From Eunapius fragilis (taxonomy: Eukaryota > Porifera > Demospongiae > Spongillida > Spongillidae), in assembly GCA_963681505.1 (NCBI GenBank), contig OY811971.1, positions 13,739,232-13,803,231 on the forward strand: a stretch of 64,000 nucleotides of DNA, read 5' to 3'. The notes beneath the pieces were generated by a model. It was not told the origin of the DNA. It saw only the letters and a list, made by a program, of their open reading frames with translations, and searched no databases. The translations under genes and the position numbers were made by a program. Position 1 is the stretch's first letter. Every line of letters starts with the position of its first letter. Shown piece by piece: positions 19,863-34,334 of this stretch.

Positions 19863-22800
19863 CTATGGTGTGGGGATGCACGTAAGACCAAAATTCACCC
19901 AATTATGCCACAACCAAGTACGTCCAACATTATTATATTATATACAACGTGTGACCATTGAATGATGTTACCATGAGGATGCACAACTGAAAAGGTTGTC
20001 ATACAGCTAAGTACATGCAGTCAATACTGACCTCTGCTCCTTAATCCAATGAGATCAAACAGTTGTGGCTCCACCTTGATCCATCTGTCCAGCATCACTT
20101 TCCTTGTTCCAGTTGTGTCGAGCAGTGTGGTTTTCTTGCTTTGGATCATCTCCTTCAACAGCTTAAGCTCAACTGTAGCTGGTGTGTGGTCTGAGGTAGC
20201 CTCAGGTGGACATGTGATCATATCCACCTGCTGAACTGTTGGACAGAATTCTTCAAAGCCTTCCTTAATGACTTTAATGATTGACAAAAAATACTCAGGG
20301 TCCCACCCATCTGATGTATCTATTGTACATGACAGAAACCTGAAGTCATCCTTCATCTGTACAACAGTGGTGATTCCTTCCTTATTCATCCATCTCATTC
20401 CCATACTCCACACATCACACCTGCGATTGTACTTATCCATCCCTGGGACTAGAGATGATTCAACAGTTGGCAGGGCAAAGCGATCAGCCAGCCTGGAGGT
20501 AGTCACATGGAGACATCGTGGGGAGAAGAACTGATTGATGCTAGCAGTATGAATCTGCCAACATAGTCCCTTCTGTGGGACAACATTGGGAGGTGTTTCT
20601 GCCTTTACACAAGCTGGGAAAAAAAGAAGAGGACCTAGGTCATTGGAAGGTGTGTTGCAAGACACCTCCACTGTCATATTGGTGTCTACATTGGTCAGGG
20701 TGATGGGAACGCATAGTTCAAACAACTTGAGAAATTGAACTATCATATCAATGTTGAATGTTGGTTCAGGGAATCGTTGTTTCAGAACAGCTAAAGGGAT
20801 CACTCCAGTGTTGCTGGCTATGGGGAGGTGTTCCTTGAAGAATAAAGGGGCAAACAAGACTCCATTCACCTTTTCCAGCAATGCCTCTGGACGTACAACT
20901 ATCCAGCTATCTCCTACAGCACTCTCCAGGAACACAATAAACCCTTTGTCAGACAAGGTCTTCAGGTGTGGTATGATCTCAGAGGCCTCAGTTGGCAGAA
21001 CCTTTGGTTCCTCTTGCCTCAGAAGAGTCATTAGTTGGGAGAGGGAAATGACTTCCTGATGGACTTTGTCCTCCAAGAAGGCCAAGGTCACATGGCTAGT
21101 AAGGGATATGGCAGGACATCTGGCATTGACACCACCATTGGTGTCATTCAGTACTGACATAAACCTCTCTGCCTCCCCTCCATGGAGAGCTGTCCCATTG
21201 AGAGCAATGTACCCAGCAAAGGTGTGCTTCTTGATGGCATCCCTAGCAACCCTCTCTATAGCTACACCTAGGGACTCCAGCTTCCCTCTGTCAGCTATCC
21301 CATCAGCATGGGTTCCTATTACAATGACGGCAGACTTTTCAGGACACTTATGACAGACGTCTCCAATCATTCCACACCAGTAGTATAGCTGTGCAGTGAT
21401 GTCTTTGAGGTCCAGGAGCAGGTTCACCAGCAAAATGAAGGTAGAGGGACTGAGAGACAAGGACCCTAATATGGCACAGTGACTACTGTAGTATTCGTGG
21501 TGGCCAGCCAGGTCAAAAAGCATCATGTTAGCCCAGGAACTCTTGATCCGATGAGGGACAATGCCAGCTGTAAGTAGTTTCACAGGACCAGTACTCTTTC
21601 CTGTCATTGGCTGTGTATAGAACAGAGGTGTATGATTCTACTCAAGAGGTTCTAAAAATTAAAGTTGGGGACATGAAAACAATTACATGTATGCTTGCAA
21701 TGAGATCGTGAAATAAAGTGATCATATCATGGTTCTTGCACCAGTATCTTTATCACCACCCTTAGATTATAATTTTTCAAGTAAAAATAGAATTCAAGTC
21801 TCAATTTAATACCGTGTTGGTTTTTGAAAACAGCCATCAGTGTGTAAGGGATTAGACTTTTGTGTTCTGTTCTCAACGTACACATTTGCCCTATTTCCGT
21901 CGCCTGTGTTGACATGCAGTAAAAAGTTATTTAAAGTGAGAACTTGAGCATTGAGTTAAGAGTCATTTCTTGCAGGTGTCAATCAGTCTGAATTCATTTT
22001 TGCTACTGCATGTTGACATATTAGTGGGTTAGGACCCTGACATTTGAGTAGGGTAAAATGCATATGTTTGTACTGATTTGCAGCATTATAATGTGCAAAA
22101 CAAAGTTCCATACGGTATGGTTAAAAAGTGGCAGTCAGCGAAAGAAAGGACAACTGTATTGAAAGTGTAATTGCAATTCTATTTTGCTGGAACCTTAAAG
22201 GATTGAGTTATACATATACGTGTACTGCATGCATAGCATTTCATCTCCTTTTTCTAACGATGTAGTGCAAAGCCATTTTGAGTTTAATCGAATAATAGTA
22301 ATAGTCGAATCTACATCCGTCTGGGCCATGTATGACACATAACTAAGAATAATCACACTTTGGCACTAGCACCATAGGCGTAGCCTCCCACTCCGTTTTA
22401 TATTAGAGTGACAATAGTTAAACACAACAGTGGTATACACTGCGTCATGTTTGAATAATTTCACTAATAACATACATTTAGCACAAGAGTGAACTGTGGG
22501 AAATAAGACATATGAGACATTCTGGCTCCTCGGCCTTGCACTACACTATGGTGTATTGTCCTTTTGTTGTATGTAGGACAAGAATACATGATTTGTTCAT
22601 TGGGTAGAGGCATGCATGTGTGTGCTGGCCTGTCGTGCATATACTGTATGTTAGATGTGCACAACACAAACAATTGTAACGGCAAGTGTTGAAGTGATTG
22701 CATTGTAGCAACACAAGGATTAAATCACTCCACAGATGGATTCACATAGCGAGGTCACATGTGTTTCATTTCCCCTGGTAGCATCAGTGAAGATACACTT

Positions 22801-25800
22801 GACTAATAATACTGCTGGGCATTGCCTGGAAGCTCTACAATGGTAGCTAAGGAAGGCTTAGATGGATCAGGAAGGCATGCTGTATATAACCAGATAGGGA
22901 AAGTGGAGACCCATAACATGGTAATGTGGATGTGGGTACCTTTAAGTGTATCCCAAAGTTCTAAGTTTGCTTTGGGTCCCAAGCTCAGCGCTTAGGGTTT
23001 CTTCGCCGCTCACTGCATACCTCGCTGCATGCCACTAGCGGTTGCACGCTCACGATTTCTCCTTTCGGCGTGTGCATTGATTGTTTCGTGTTGGCGACAT
23101 ACCTTCAGATCGCGCTTGCTCTTCCTGCGTTTATGCCGCTATCCCTACTCCGTGCACCTGCACGAGCTCTAATCTCGCCGCCCTCTCTGTGACTCGTCCC
23201 CACCAGGTGCTGCGTTCCTGGGTGGCCACATTCTGCTTCGCGCCACAGCATGGGCTTCAGCCTTGACCAACCGACAGGGTGCTCCAGCCGATTCGCTCAG
23301 CTACGAGCAACATACCATCGGCCGTCGAGAACCGCGATATGATCGGCTTCAGAAGTTTTGCCGGCAAGCGGCAGCCTCAGCTGGGTGACCGAGGTCTAGT
23401 CCCTCTGCAGCAAGGCCTTTGCCAGGAGGGCAAAGCCCGGGGTGTGAGGTCGGCTCTGCCTCAGCAAGCATGCACTATTTCGATGAGGCAGTAGCCCCTC
23501 GCTTCCAGTTCCTGCCCACCAAACTTACAGCGTTCCATGCAGCTCAATCTACAGGGTTCGTACAGGTTTGAGATAATGAAATTCCAAACTATTTCAAGAC
23601 TATTTTAAAGACAGAACTAATTGTTTTCAAAACTTCACATTCAAACACGAGATACAGCAACAGTAAAAAACACAACATATATTGTAATACTGATTTCTTA
23701 ATGAAGTACAGCAAACAGTGTTAAGCTAGATTGGTGTAGTTTCCAGGTCTTTCAACTTTGATTGGAGTTTGTTATCAAGCGACACAACCTCATTCTGTTT
23801 TTCCTTGACCGACCTTCTTACAGCATTGAACTGTGTAATAAACTCCATTGGCTTTGATGATCCTTCTGCCTGCTCTGCTAGCGTATCTGCAGATTTGGTC
23901 AGAGTTGCAATACCAGACTCGATTCTGGCCTTCTTTGCTTTCAGATCATCAATCTCGTCAAGGATCGCTTTACGCTTAGTACTGCGCTTCTCTGAATCTT
24001 GATTCCTTTTCTCCTCATCTAAATGCCTATGCCTATGATAACGTTGCCTGGCAGATGATGCACTCAACAGAAGTTCCTTTGACATAGGTACATTTGTCGC
24101 ACCACCAACACTAATCAAATAGTCTTTAATTGTTCTTTGTGCAACAAGGGTTTGGGCACTCATGTTTGTGACACTTACTTCCTTGTTAATTGAAAATCCC
24201 CTCTCCACAGAAGCCTGGCCATGAGAAAGAAGAAGTAGCTTTTTTGATAGGTTCCATAATTCAGCTCGCTGCGTGTTTTTCCCCAAAGTACCATAAAAAA
24301 GGACATCAAGTCTATCTGTACCAACTTTGAAAGACATGAAATTCTCATTAGCAGCATTTTCAGTAGCAAATTCTTTGTACTGACAAATAATAAGATCACA
24401 CCGTCCAGCTGCAACATGGTGCATGTCAACAAGGATTTGCAATGCTCGTGTAAGCTGTTGCACACACTTAGGCTGGTTAGTACAGAAAGCGATAGGGTTT
24501 AACCATTCAAGGTTTCTAACAAGACCATACCTAATTGGAGACTTCTCTAACAACTTATTAACAAGAAATACAAGTACTTTTCTAGTATCTGACTTCACGC
24601 TAAAAACATCCTTGTCAGATATCTTCTTTGTCCCCTTCAGTTCATGCAATACCTTTTCTGATACAAATTCTATGTTGACCTTTGAGGTGTCTTTATGAAG
24701 TGATGTATTCGATACATCATTCCCTAAAACTTTTATCATCCTAATAGCAGAGAGCTTAGCCTGTTCCATAACATCTTCCTTTATAAATCGATCAAGAAGG
24801 CGAACGAGGGTATCATGCAGGTCTTTAACAAGAAATGGAACCATCATTCTCTTTCTTCACTGTATTGGCTCTTTAAGGATTCACCGGCAAGACGAGAAGA
24901 TTTTATGCGTGTGAATGCATCAGCTTGTGAAGTCTTTCCAAAGAAGTTTTGCTCGCATAGATGGGTAGAGAATGTGCCTGTTGTGGAAAGAGCACTAGAA
25001 GTCTGGCCACATATAGCAAATTATGTTAAAGCTGTAAAATCAGGAAAACTACCAAATCCTCGCATCAAGTCTTTTGATGTAATAGCAAGGTGTTGTGATG
25101 ACCCTCTTTTCATTGTAAAGGCTAATATATTTCTTTCTATAGCTCTAGAGATTACTCCTTTTCTTACAAAGTACCAGACTGATCTTCCATTCTATTTCCC
25201 AACCAGACTGTGAAAAACCCAACCGGAAAGCATTATGCAAAACATGCAATCCACAGCTCCCAATATTCAGCGGGGCTCTGCCAACTTCAGTTTGAAGGTC
25301 AGTATTAAGTAATTCATATGTGGCCCAGTTAACATTTAGGCCATCCATAGAAAGCTGCACAATACCTTGTTTTCCAACTTCAATACAGCATGACTGGAGT
25401 TCTTCAAAAAGGTGCTCAGCTGTAGCATGACCAAGAAACCTCGAAGTGAAATAATGTGTAGCTACTTTCTCATCTTCCCACATGCGAATGTGGAGGTCTA
25501 GTTGTTTCATTTGCATGTGATTATTCAAGCTTTCATCGAAAAGCAGAACATAACTACCAGCTGATTTTAACTTAGAAGCCAGCAACTGCTGCATATGTGG
25601 AGCAATTCCAAATGTAGTGAGATAGGAGCACTTTTTTTCCCCACAAGCAAATTTTGATGCAACAGAACTATCAGGAAACATCTTTGTAAATAGTGTGCTA
25701 GTATCCTCTGAACTCTTGAATGAGTAGTGCTTTTCAACAACAGTCAGTGCCCAGTAGATTTCAGCAGTCAGTACAGCATTTCCAGTACAGAAAGAGTCCA

Positions 25801-28800
25801 TGGAAGATACATGTAAGGGTGCTGCCAAAGGTGATCTACAAAAATAACGCTATTACAAAGCCAAAAACCATTACACAACGTCAAAGTACTACTCTCGCGT
25901 ATAAGACATATCAATATTTAGCGCACATCCTATAACGTGAATCATTCCCGAAACGAATAACGCCCACGTAATAGCATGCGTATACCTTAGCTTACTGGAA
26001 GACTTTTCTACTTCACTTGGCAGTTCTGGTGCAGCCAAGAAAGAAACAAGGCTTTCTTTGGGCTTAAGACCCATCAGATAAGTGTGCTTCTTGCCCTTCA
26101 TATGGCTTACAAGAGCAGCTTCACCCATACTAGCGACATCGAAGGATTTGTTACAAATTCTACAGCGCGCTTTGCTCTTGCTCGTTCGATCCGCTGCTAT
26201 CCAGTTTTTGTACTCCTCCTTTTGTATCCAACCTATAAAGAATACACACTTACCCATCCAACCGAACGCTTCGTCGTCGATCACTCACAATAGATAACAC
26301 GCACGTGTACGAAGCACCTCCCACTGAACTCATACGGTTTCATAGTATCGCAATCGTGGTCGCAATATATTGGTATAGCACAGCGCTACCGTATAGCTTA
26401 TACGCCAACGTGATTTTCCATACTTTTTCATATTTATGTTGCATTTCAAGACCTTTTCCAGGTCTGGAAATCGGTATAGTCATTTTTAAGACTTTTTCAT
26501 AAATTCCAAACCGCGTACGAACCCTGAATCTAGCCTCGAGGTCTGCAGGCATTTCAACCACGCAGGGGAGATGCCTCTGATCCCTGCATCCTGTGGCATG
26601 CACGCTTGCAGCTTGTGTGCAAGCAGGGGCGCACCAAACGCAACATGCCAGCGGCCATTGAACACTACGTGAGGCCGTGGCAACGTGAGAGAGAGCTGCA
26701 GGCTTACCTCTGCTGTGCTCACTGCCCGTGAACTACGCCGTCCCGTCAGTGCATCCACTGCAATCAAACAGGGGCATGTGCATGCATGCATGAACTGGCA
26801 ACTGCGCAGTGTGGGGGTCCATCACTCCTTTATCATATGCGTGTCAGCCTGGTGACAAGCTTCAGTGCTCACGTCCAGCCCGTCACGCTGCAGGATTGGC
26901 GGTGTCCCTCATTCACATGCACCGTGCCAGTGCTATATAGGTGGTGCTGCATGACATTCTGCCTTTCTTTTTCCCCCTGCATGTTGGTCAGCTTGCTATA
27001 CATGCACGACGACGAACTCTAGCTCCGTCCCGGTAACCCATGCACATGCCTAGCTCCCTCTTCGTGCAGGGCTGCCCGATCGAGGCTGATCCAGGTTAGC
27101 AGCGGATTCCCTGGCAACGCCATCTATCCCGTCACGGCCTGCCTTGACTACGTGTCAGTCATGGGGGTGTCGCCTGGCCCTCTCTTCAGAAATCTGGCTT
27201 CATCGATGAAGTTTGCAAGGCCCTGGAAGCGGCGGGCCTGCCTGCTGGCGATGACGCGGGCCACAGTTTCCGCATAGGAGCCGCGTCTGCAGCGGCGGCG
27301 GGCCTGGACTTGGGCCGATGGAGCAGCACCGCGTTTCGCGGCTACATCAGGACACCGAGGCAGCAGCTGGCTGCAGCGTCGGTCTCGATTGCCCGCCTCA
27401 CCTAGCGCCCGTCCTCCTTTATCTCCGTCGCGCCGACTGACCTTGTGCGTCATGCCTCGGCGCCTGCCTTGTCGTCCGTACCTTTGTTGTTCATGTATAT
27501 GCCTATATGCTATTTAACCTCAACCTCAGCCCGGTGCCCCTCTACTCCTACATTTGGGGAGGGGGGTGATGGTGTAGGCATCCACCCCGGTGTTCCGATG
27601 CCTGTGGGGTTCGGTCCTGCTTACGCAACCCCGAGCTAGGTTCTCGCAGGACCGCGCACACACACCCTGCTTGCGGGCGTGCCCCTGGTATCAGTCCAGC
27701 GCAAGGCATGCCCCAGGGTCCCTGGCCACTCCCCCAAACGTAGTCTAGGTATGCTGATGGGAAGTGGGAAAACCCCAGCCAAAGCCTCTCGCGTGTGTCA
27801 CTGTTAACTGTGCGTAACACCATTTTCAGCTAAATCACCCCACACCAGCCAAGATCACAACACACGAAATGTAAACACCTCAATACACACCAACCTACAT
27901 CACAACAGACACATCGTCAAAAAAAAAACAAACATCACATACAACACTGATCAAAACCACAACATACCAGCACACACTAACCGCATGAAGTGAGTACTCA
28001 GCTAAATGACATGACACTGTGCAACACCTCACATAACAATGGACTACACCTCCCAAACTGGGTTACACCTCCCACGACACTGGGTTACACCTCACATGAC
28101 ACTGGGCTACACCTCTCATGACACTGGGTTACGCCTCCCATGACACTGGGTTACACCTCCCATGACTGGGCTACACCTCACATGAGCCCAGTTATGTAGT
28201 GCAACCCAGTGTCATGTGGTGTAACCCAGTGTCATGTGGTGTAACCCAGTGTCATGTAGGGTGTAACACAGTGTAATATTCGGCACAACACAGTGTCAAG
28301 TGGTGTAACAAAACAGTGACACTCCTACTAACACACCATAACCAATACTTCACTACCAAGACATGGACACTCCCTTAGCAACACACTCCCCTAGTAACAT
28401 AAACACGTCAGAATGGTACCTCTCTAGCAACATGCTGGCATGCTACCACTACCAACAGTGATACTGCCCTGGCAACACACTGACACTCCCCTATTCCCCT
28501 GGAGGAATAGTTGCAGTAACTTGGTATAACCAGGTCTGTCTTGCTATGATAGCAAGATAGGAAGACAATGACACTCCCCTAGCAACAGACATCCCCTAAT
28601 AATAGACATTCCCCTAGCAACAGACATTCCCCTAGCAACAGAATTCCCTAGTAACAGACATTCCCCTAGCAACAGACATTCCCTAGTAATAAAATTCCCT
28701 TAGCAACACACTCACTTAGTATCACACATTCCCTTCAGTCACTACCCTAAGAAGACAGACACTCCCACTCTGACCATATACAACACTGGGAATCCACTGC

Positions 28801-31800
28801 ATGGCTTCACATACATGACAGATAACACCTCACAGTAACTACACCACACATACATAGGTCAGCCACACAAACACCACACACAATACCAAGTGCACACATA
28901 CATCACAATGCTATCACAAGAGGACATGTTGGTACACACCTTATCTTCCATAGCCTCACCCATCACCCTGCATAGCTCCATTATCACCTAAGCAGAAGGG
29001 ATCAGTTAATAATTATCAAGCAGGAGTGTTTTGAATGCTGATGCATAGGAGCCATGCTGGTCACACATCTCTCCCTCACCTGTGCCAATGTGGTCTTGCC
29101 TGCCCCAGTGTTACCACAGAGGATGACTTTACTGAACCTATGAACAGGGAAGTCCTCACAACTAGTGCTATATTTCTGGAGAGTGGTGAGTACTCCATAA
29201 CCTCTAGCCAACATCAGAGGTGTTTGGTGCTTGGAGCTCTGCTTATTCACCTCAATCCCAGGTGTGGACAGGAGGAGGTTGACACAATCAAGGTGACCAT
29301 ATAGTGCTGCCCTATGCAATGCAGTATGACCATCCTACAGAGGTAAAACATCAATGTCACTATGGACCATACACAATAGTGTTTGATGTGCACATGTACA
29401 TTTAGAAGGCTTCAGCAAAGAGGGAACCAGTAACTAGTTCATCATGAGGTTGTAGATCAGATGAAAGTCTAACCTAATGATAATCACCATAAATATATCA
29501 AAACAGTGGTCAAATGTAGTACACACCCTTGGACCAACCATAGATTGTAGAATACCTGGATATGAAATGCATCACGTGATCCATTGAATTGTCAATTGTA
29601 GGCAGCAGACCCTTTGAAGCGAACTGTGTTTGGATTAACCCTTTTGTAGCGTACGCTTTTTTTTGCAACTTTCACAGCTATAGAACACAAAATCGTTATC
29701 TTCGGCATTCTTCTTATTCCCACTTGTGTTACTTTCCAGGTTAGTGACTATTTTTCATGCAATTCACTAGGCATACTCTACGTAGGTTCCGTATATGTCA
29801 TTTCAGCCATTTAGAAACCTATATCTCAACTTAGAAATGCTTCCAGCCATTCATTTCTATAAGCAAAACACTGCATCATTCCCTCTGTGGAACGAACCTA
29901 TATCTGTTGAAAGGGGCTTCGGCGTGTAGGTACAACTGCTTGGTGAACAGGTAGCAGGCCCATCGTGTTTCGGTACCTAGTGTGTGAGATAGTCACATGC
30001 AGCAAAGTCCAATTTTGCTTTTAAATGTTAAGAATGAGTTTATGTGTGGAATGCGTAATGTCAAAGGTAGACAAAAGTTACGCGCTATTTGCAAATGTGT
30101 TCTACATTTGTGGGCTAGCTATATTCATTTACAGACCAATATATGTTTTGGTACCTCTCGTGCATGGAAAAGGCAAGTTAGATAGCATTTAGACACATCT
30201 ACGCAGTTACTATGATCAGTTGAAGGGAACGCACGTATATGTATAGTGATTAAAGTTGTATCTAAGGTTTTGATACTTTCGGCCCTTGGCATCGCCATAT
30301 ACACCAAATGTGTCACGTGCCAAAATGCGAATCATTTCTAATTATCTCCGTGTTTCATATCCAGGTATTCTTCTATCCATGGACCAACCAACATTGCAAT
30401 CTGGTGAGGCCAGGGTATGTCATTTGTGGGAGGAAATCATGTTTGTGGTCCAGATTATAAGCCATGTGCATGTTTATGGTATGTCATGTTATGATGTATG
30501 GTGTGCGCTGTGTCTTGGTCCCAGACCCAAAGGATGCAGCCCTTGAAGGATTGCATCACTACCACCTGTCAGAAGGGTGTAGGGAATTGGGGATATAAAT
30601 TCACGGCTAACTACCTGGAATTTTGGTGTGTCAATCTGGTTGAAGCAACTCACTAATTACGTCATCTGGACAGTGTTCAGTTGTACAACCTTTCTTGCAT
30701 GGGCATGATGTATTTGTTCACCTCCCCAATCAATAGGGGGGGGGGGGTCCTTGGGCTACTTGATACTAAAATCTTTAATAATAGATTGACCGGTGTTAAA
30801 CTGGTTTAACAAACCGTTAAACCAGTTTAACGGGATACAACTGCTGGCTATGCCTGTAATATGAATGCTTGAGGACGATTTAAAATAGCCATTACGTTTC
30901 AAATCTAACAAGCTTAGAGCGCCAGAAGTTACTTTTCCATACTCACTACTGGTTATCCTTGTTTTTCAACAAGTTTGTTCATCAATCAGACGTTGGGCCT
31001 ATTTAGCGATGTTGAAAGTGTTGTTTGTCGGAGCTAAGGTAAGTGCCCTTGCGAAGGTTGTAATTGGAAAACGTGCTGCAGCAGCGTTGTACGGGGCCAA
31101 TTGGAAGAGCAGGAATTGTTTTGGTATTGTTTTGCAGCAGGTTGGTATCGGCAGAAGTAGAAAATGGTGGGTGAACTTCGCGAAAGTGAAAAAGACAGTA
31201 GATTTGAGTGCCAGGGCCTGAACCTTGCGGGTTGAGGACTCTTCTGAACACGAAAATGACGATGATGATGGTGTTGATTTGTCTGGATTAGACACTGCTT
31301 CAACAGTGCTTACCAATGTGGTGGAAAATGGCAACGAAGATGAGCCTAACATCTTGATCAAATATGAGTCCCGCGTTCTCAATGAGACAACAGATAGGGA
31401 TAGAGAGGAAGTAGATGATGTCGATTTGGAAATAGATGAAGCAACTGATGTTCAAGGGGAGATAGCTGGTACTAGTAATGGACATAACCACTAGCCAGCC
31501 ATAGCACACAAAGGGTAACAATCAAAAGGACAAAGCTGGTACACACAAGCATCTACCCACATAGGTGTCCACTTGATGGAGCAAGGGGGGGGGGGGGGGG
31601 GGGGCATTTGCCCACCTCTGTGTACCATAACCAATTAATACTCATACAGATAATCAACATTATGTTATCTTGAATCATCAGTTTTTCATGAATGAATATA
31701 CTACAGCGCTTTACGGGGGGTGGGGGGGAGGAGGAGGGGGAGCGACACCCTCCTGCGGTAAGTGTCTCATCGTGTTAGCCTTTCTCCCCCACACCCCAAG

Positions 31801-34277
31801 AAATAAACGAGGAGACGCTTACGTTGCACACAAGTGCTGACAGTAAATCACTAGGTCCATATTAAACTATGCTTAGCTACGTGAACAGTACAGCAAATGT
31901 TAACACTCCCATTTCTATCACCAACGACACACAAATACATATGCAGGGTTACACATGCTCACAAACACACACACACACACACACACACAGTATGTCATTG
32001 TTCTATTCCCACCTACTACAGCCTCTCCATCTGCTATTATCCCTCACTGGATACAACACTTCATCTGAAGCCATAAAATTTCACACAGTGCTAGAAGATG
32101 ACATCAGATTAGTAATTAACATGCATCACCCCACCCACACATCACACACCCAACCTTCATATACCATGACAACACACCTCACAAATAAACATTGTAATGA
32201 TATGGAAATACTAATACATGTACCCACCTTATTAGCCATGTTGGCCTGGGCACCCCCCTCCAGCAGAAGTCTTGCAATCTCCACATGTCCCCTCCCTGAT
32301 GCCTCAATCAGTGGGGTATCTCCATCCTGTTATAAGAGGATAACATATAAGTGTACCATGAAGGACATACACTACCAACCCACTCTGTCATCACTGTACA
32401 CACTCACCACACATGTCTAACCGAACAACACTACATATACGTAGCTATGGGAGGTGGGCGGGTACCTCGTACCCAGTCCAGTCATTTCCCGCTGGATACC
32501 AATGTACCAGGAAGTGTATAGAGTTTGTTTCCTGCTAAAGTTGGCAACATCCATTAAACTATTCTTAGGCTGTTGGCTAAGTAGTTGTACACACCTGACC
32601 CCTACGCTCCCAGTGCTTGTGTCCTGCAGTGTGAACAGTATCAAGCCAGGACACTGGCCCAGCCTTGGGTCCCCGAGTTAGAAGCTTAAGCCTGTACGGT
32701 CCTGGCCAGGCTACATTTAATACATGTAGACATGACAGCAAGTAAGAAATACAAGGAAGGGGCACAGAGGTAAAGCAGGGGTGGAGGGAATAGGTAAGCT
32801 CTCCTGAAGCACTGGGGAGTGCTGGGAGGCTGCCCATGTGTGCACATAACCACTAGCCAGCCATAGCACACAAAGGGTAACAATCAAAAGGACAAAGCTG
32901 GTACACACAAGCATCTACCCACATAGGCGTCCACTTGATGGAGCAAGGGGGGGGGGGGGGGGGGGGGGGGGGGCATTTGCCCACCTCTGTGTACCATAAC
33001 TAATTAATATTCATACAGATAATCAACATTATGTTATCTTGAATCATCAGTTTTTCATGAATGAATATACTTCAGCGCTTTACGGGGGGGGAGGGGGGGG
33101 GGGGTGAGGGGGAGCCACAACCTCCTGCGGTAAGAGACTTATCTTATTAGCCCTTCTCCTCCACACCCCAGGAAATAAATGAGGAGACGCTTACGTTGCC
33201 CACAAGTTCTGACAGTGAATCACTAGGTCCATATTAAACTATGCTTAGATCTGTGACCTGTACAGCAAATGTTAACACTCCCATTTCTATCACTAACGAC
33301 ACACAAATACATATGCAGGGTTACACATGTTCACACACACACACACACACACACACAATATCTCATTGTTCTATTCCCACCTACTACAGCCTCTCCATCT
33401 GCTATTATCCCTCAACGGAATACAACACTTCATCTGAAGCCATAAAAATTCACACAGAGCTAGAAGATAACATCTGATTGGTCATATACACACATCACCC
33501 CACCCACACATCACACACACAACCCTCATATACCATGACTACACACCTCACAAATAAACATTGTAATGATATGGAAATACTAATACATGTACCCACCTCA
33601 TCAGCCATGTTGGCCTGGGCACCCCCCTCCAGCAGAAGTCTTGCAATCTTCACATGTCTTTCCCTTGATGCCTTGATCAGTGGGGTATGTCCATCCTGTT
33701 ATGAGAGGATAACATATAAGTGTACCATGAAGGACATACACTACCAACCCACTCTGTCATCACTGTACACACACACCACACATGTCTAACAAGACTACAT
33801 GTACATAGCTATGGGAGGTGGGCGGATACCTCGTTCCCAGACCACTCATTTCCCGCTGGATACCAATGTACCAGGAAGTGTATAGAGTTTGTTTCCTGTT
33901 AAAGTTGGCCACGCCCATTAAACTATTTTCTATCAGAACATGACTACAGTCTGACCTCGTTAGTAGAGCCATGTTTGTTCCCTGTGCTCTTACCATACTT
34001 AGGGCATAGATTGCACATTGTAGACATAGAAAATGTTAGTACCTGCATTAACCGTGAATACAATTTTCAATACATCTAACGAGGGAGTGTGCTCTTAACG
34101 AGGTCAGACTGTACATGTATGTGGTTGTGGGAGGTGGGCGTGTACCTAGTTCCCATTCCATTCTGAGTACGACATGTTAAAGCCGACATCGACTATTCGT
34201 TAACCAGATAAACCACACCCACATGATCACTTTTTATATTAGGCTACGCCCATAGGCCAGACAATTACACATGCTCC

Positions 34278-34334
<57 letters not shown>

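Larger units (their letters stand above)
23552..26526 (-). mobile_element. hAT-like DNA transposon (about 3 kb) with an internal inversion
   Basis: The ends are perfect 12-bp inverted repeats (CAGGGTTCGTAC … GTACGAACCCTG), with similar sequence continuing inward. AATCTA flanks both ends (23546-23551 and 26527-26532). It encodes, on the minus strand, a BED-like zinc finger segment (25889-26284), a central transposase segment (25220-25828) and a C-terminal segment (23726-24847). The part that should lie between the last two is on the plus strand (24838-25205). A 6-bp flank is shorter than the 8 bp usual for hAT. Confidence 0.82.
22970..27800 (+). mobile_element. Degenerate tyrosine-recombinase (DIRS/Ngaro-like) element, interrupted by a hAT-like element
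   Basis: GC-rich sequence unlike the surrounding intron, on both sides of the hAT-like insertion (23552-26526). Joining the flanks at the 6-bp duplication restores an open frame leading into a Cys/His cluster (C-R-H-F-N … C-x-x-H-A-C-S-L-C), as in the gag-like zinc region of DIRS-type retroelements. The recombinase C terminus lies at about 27090-27405. Outer boundaries are approximate and no terminal repeats were identified. Confidence 0.6.

Noticed and set aside
27148-27453. Minus-strand Arg/Ala-rich frame of 101 codons
   Set aside because: Antisense shadow of the tyrosine recombinase C terminus, which carries the real motifs on the plus strand.
29637-31500. piggyBac element suggested by TTAACCCTTTTG
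   Set aside because: No matching inverted end with TTAA and no recognisable transposase core was found.
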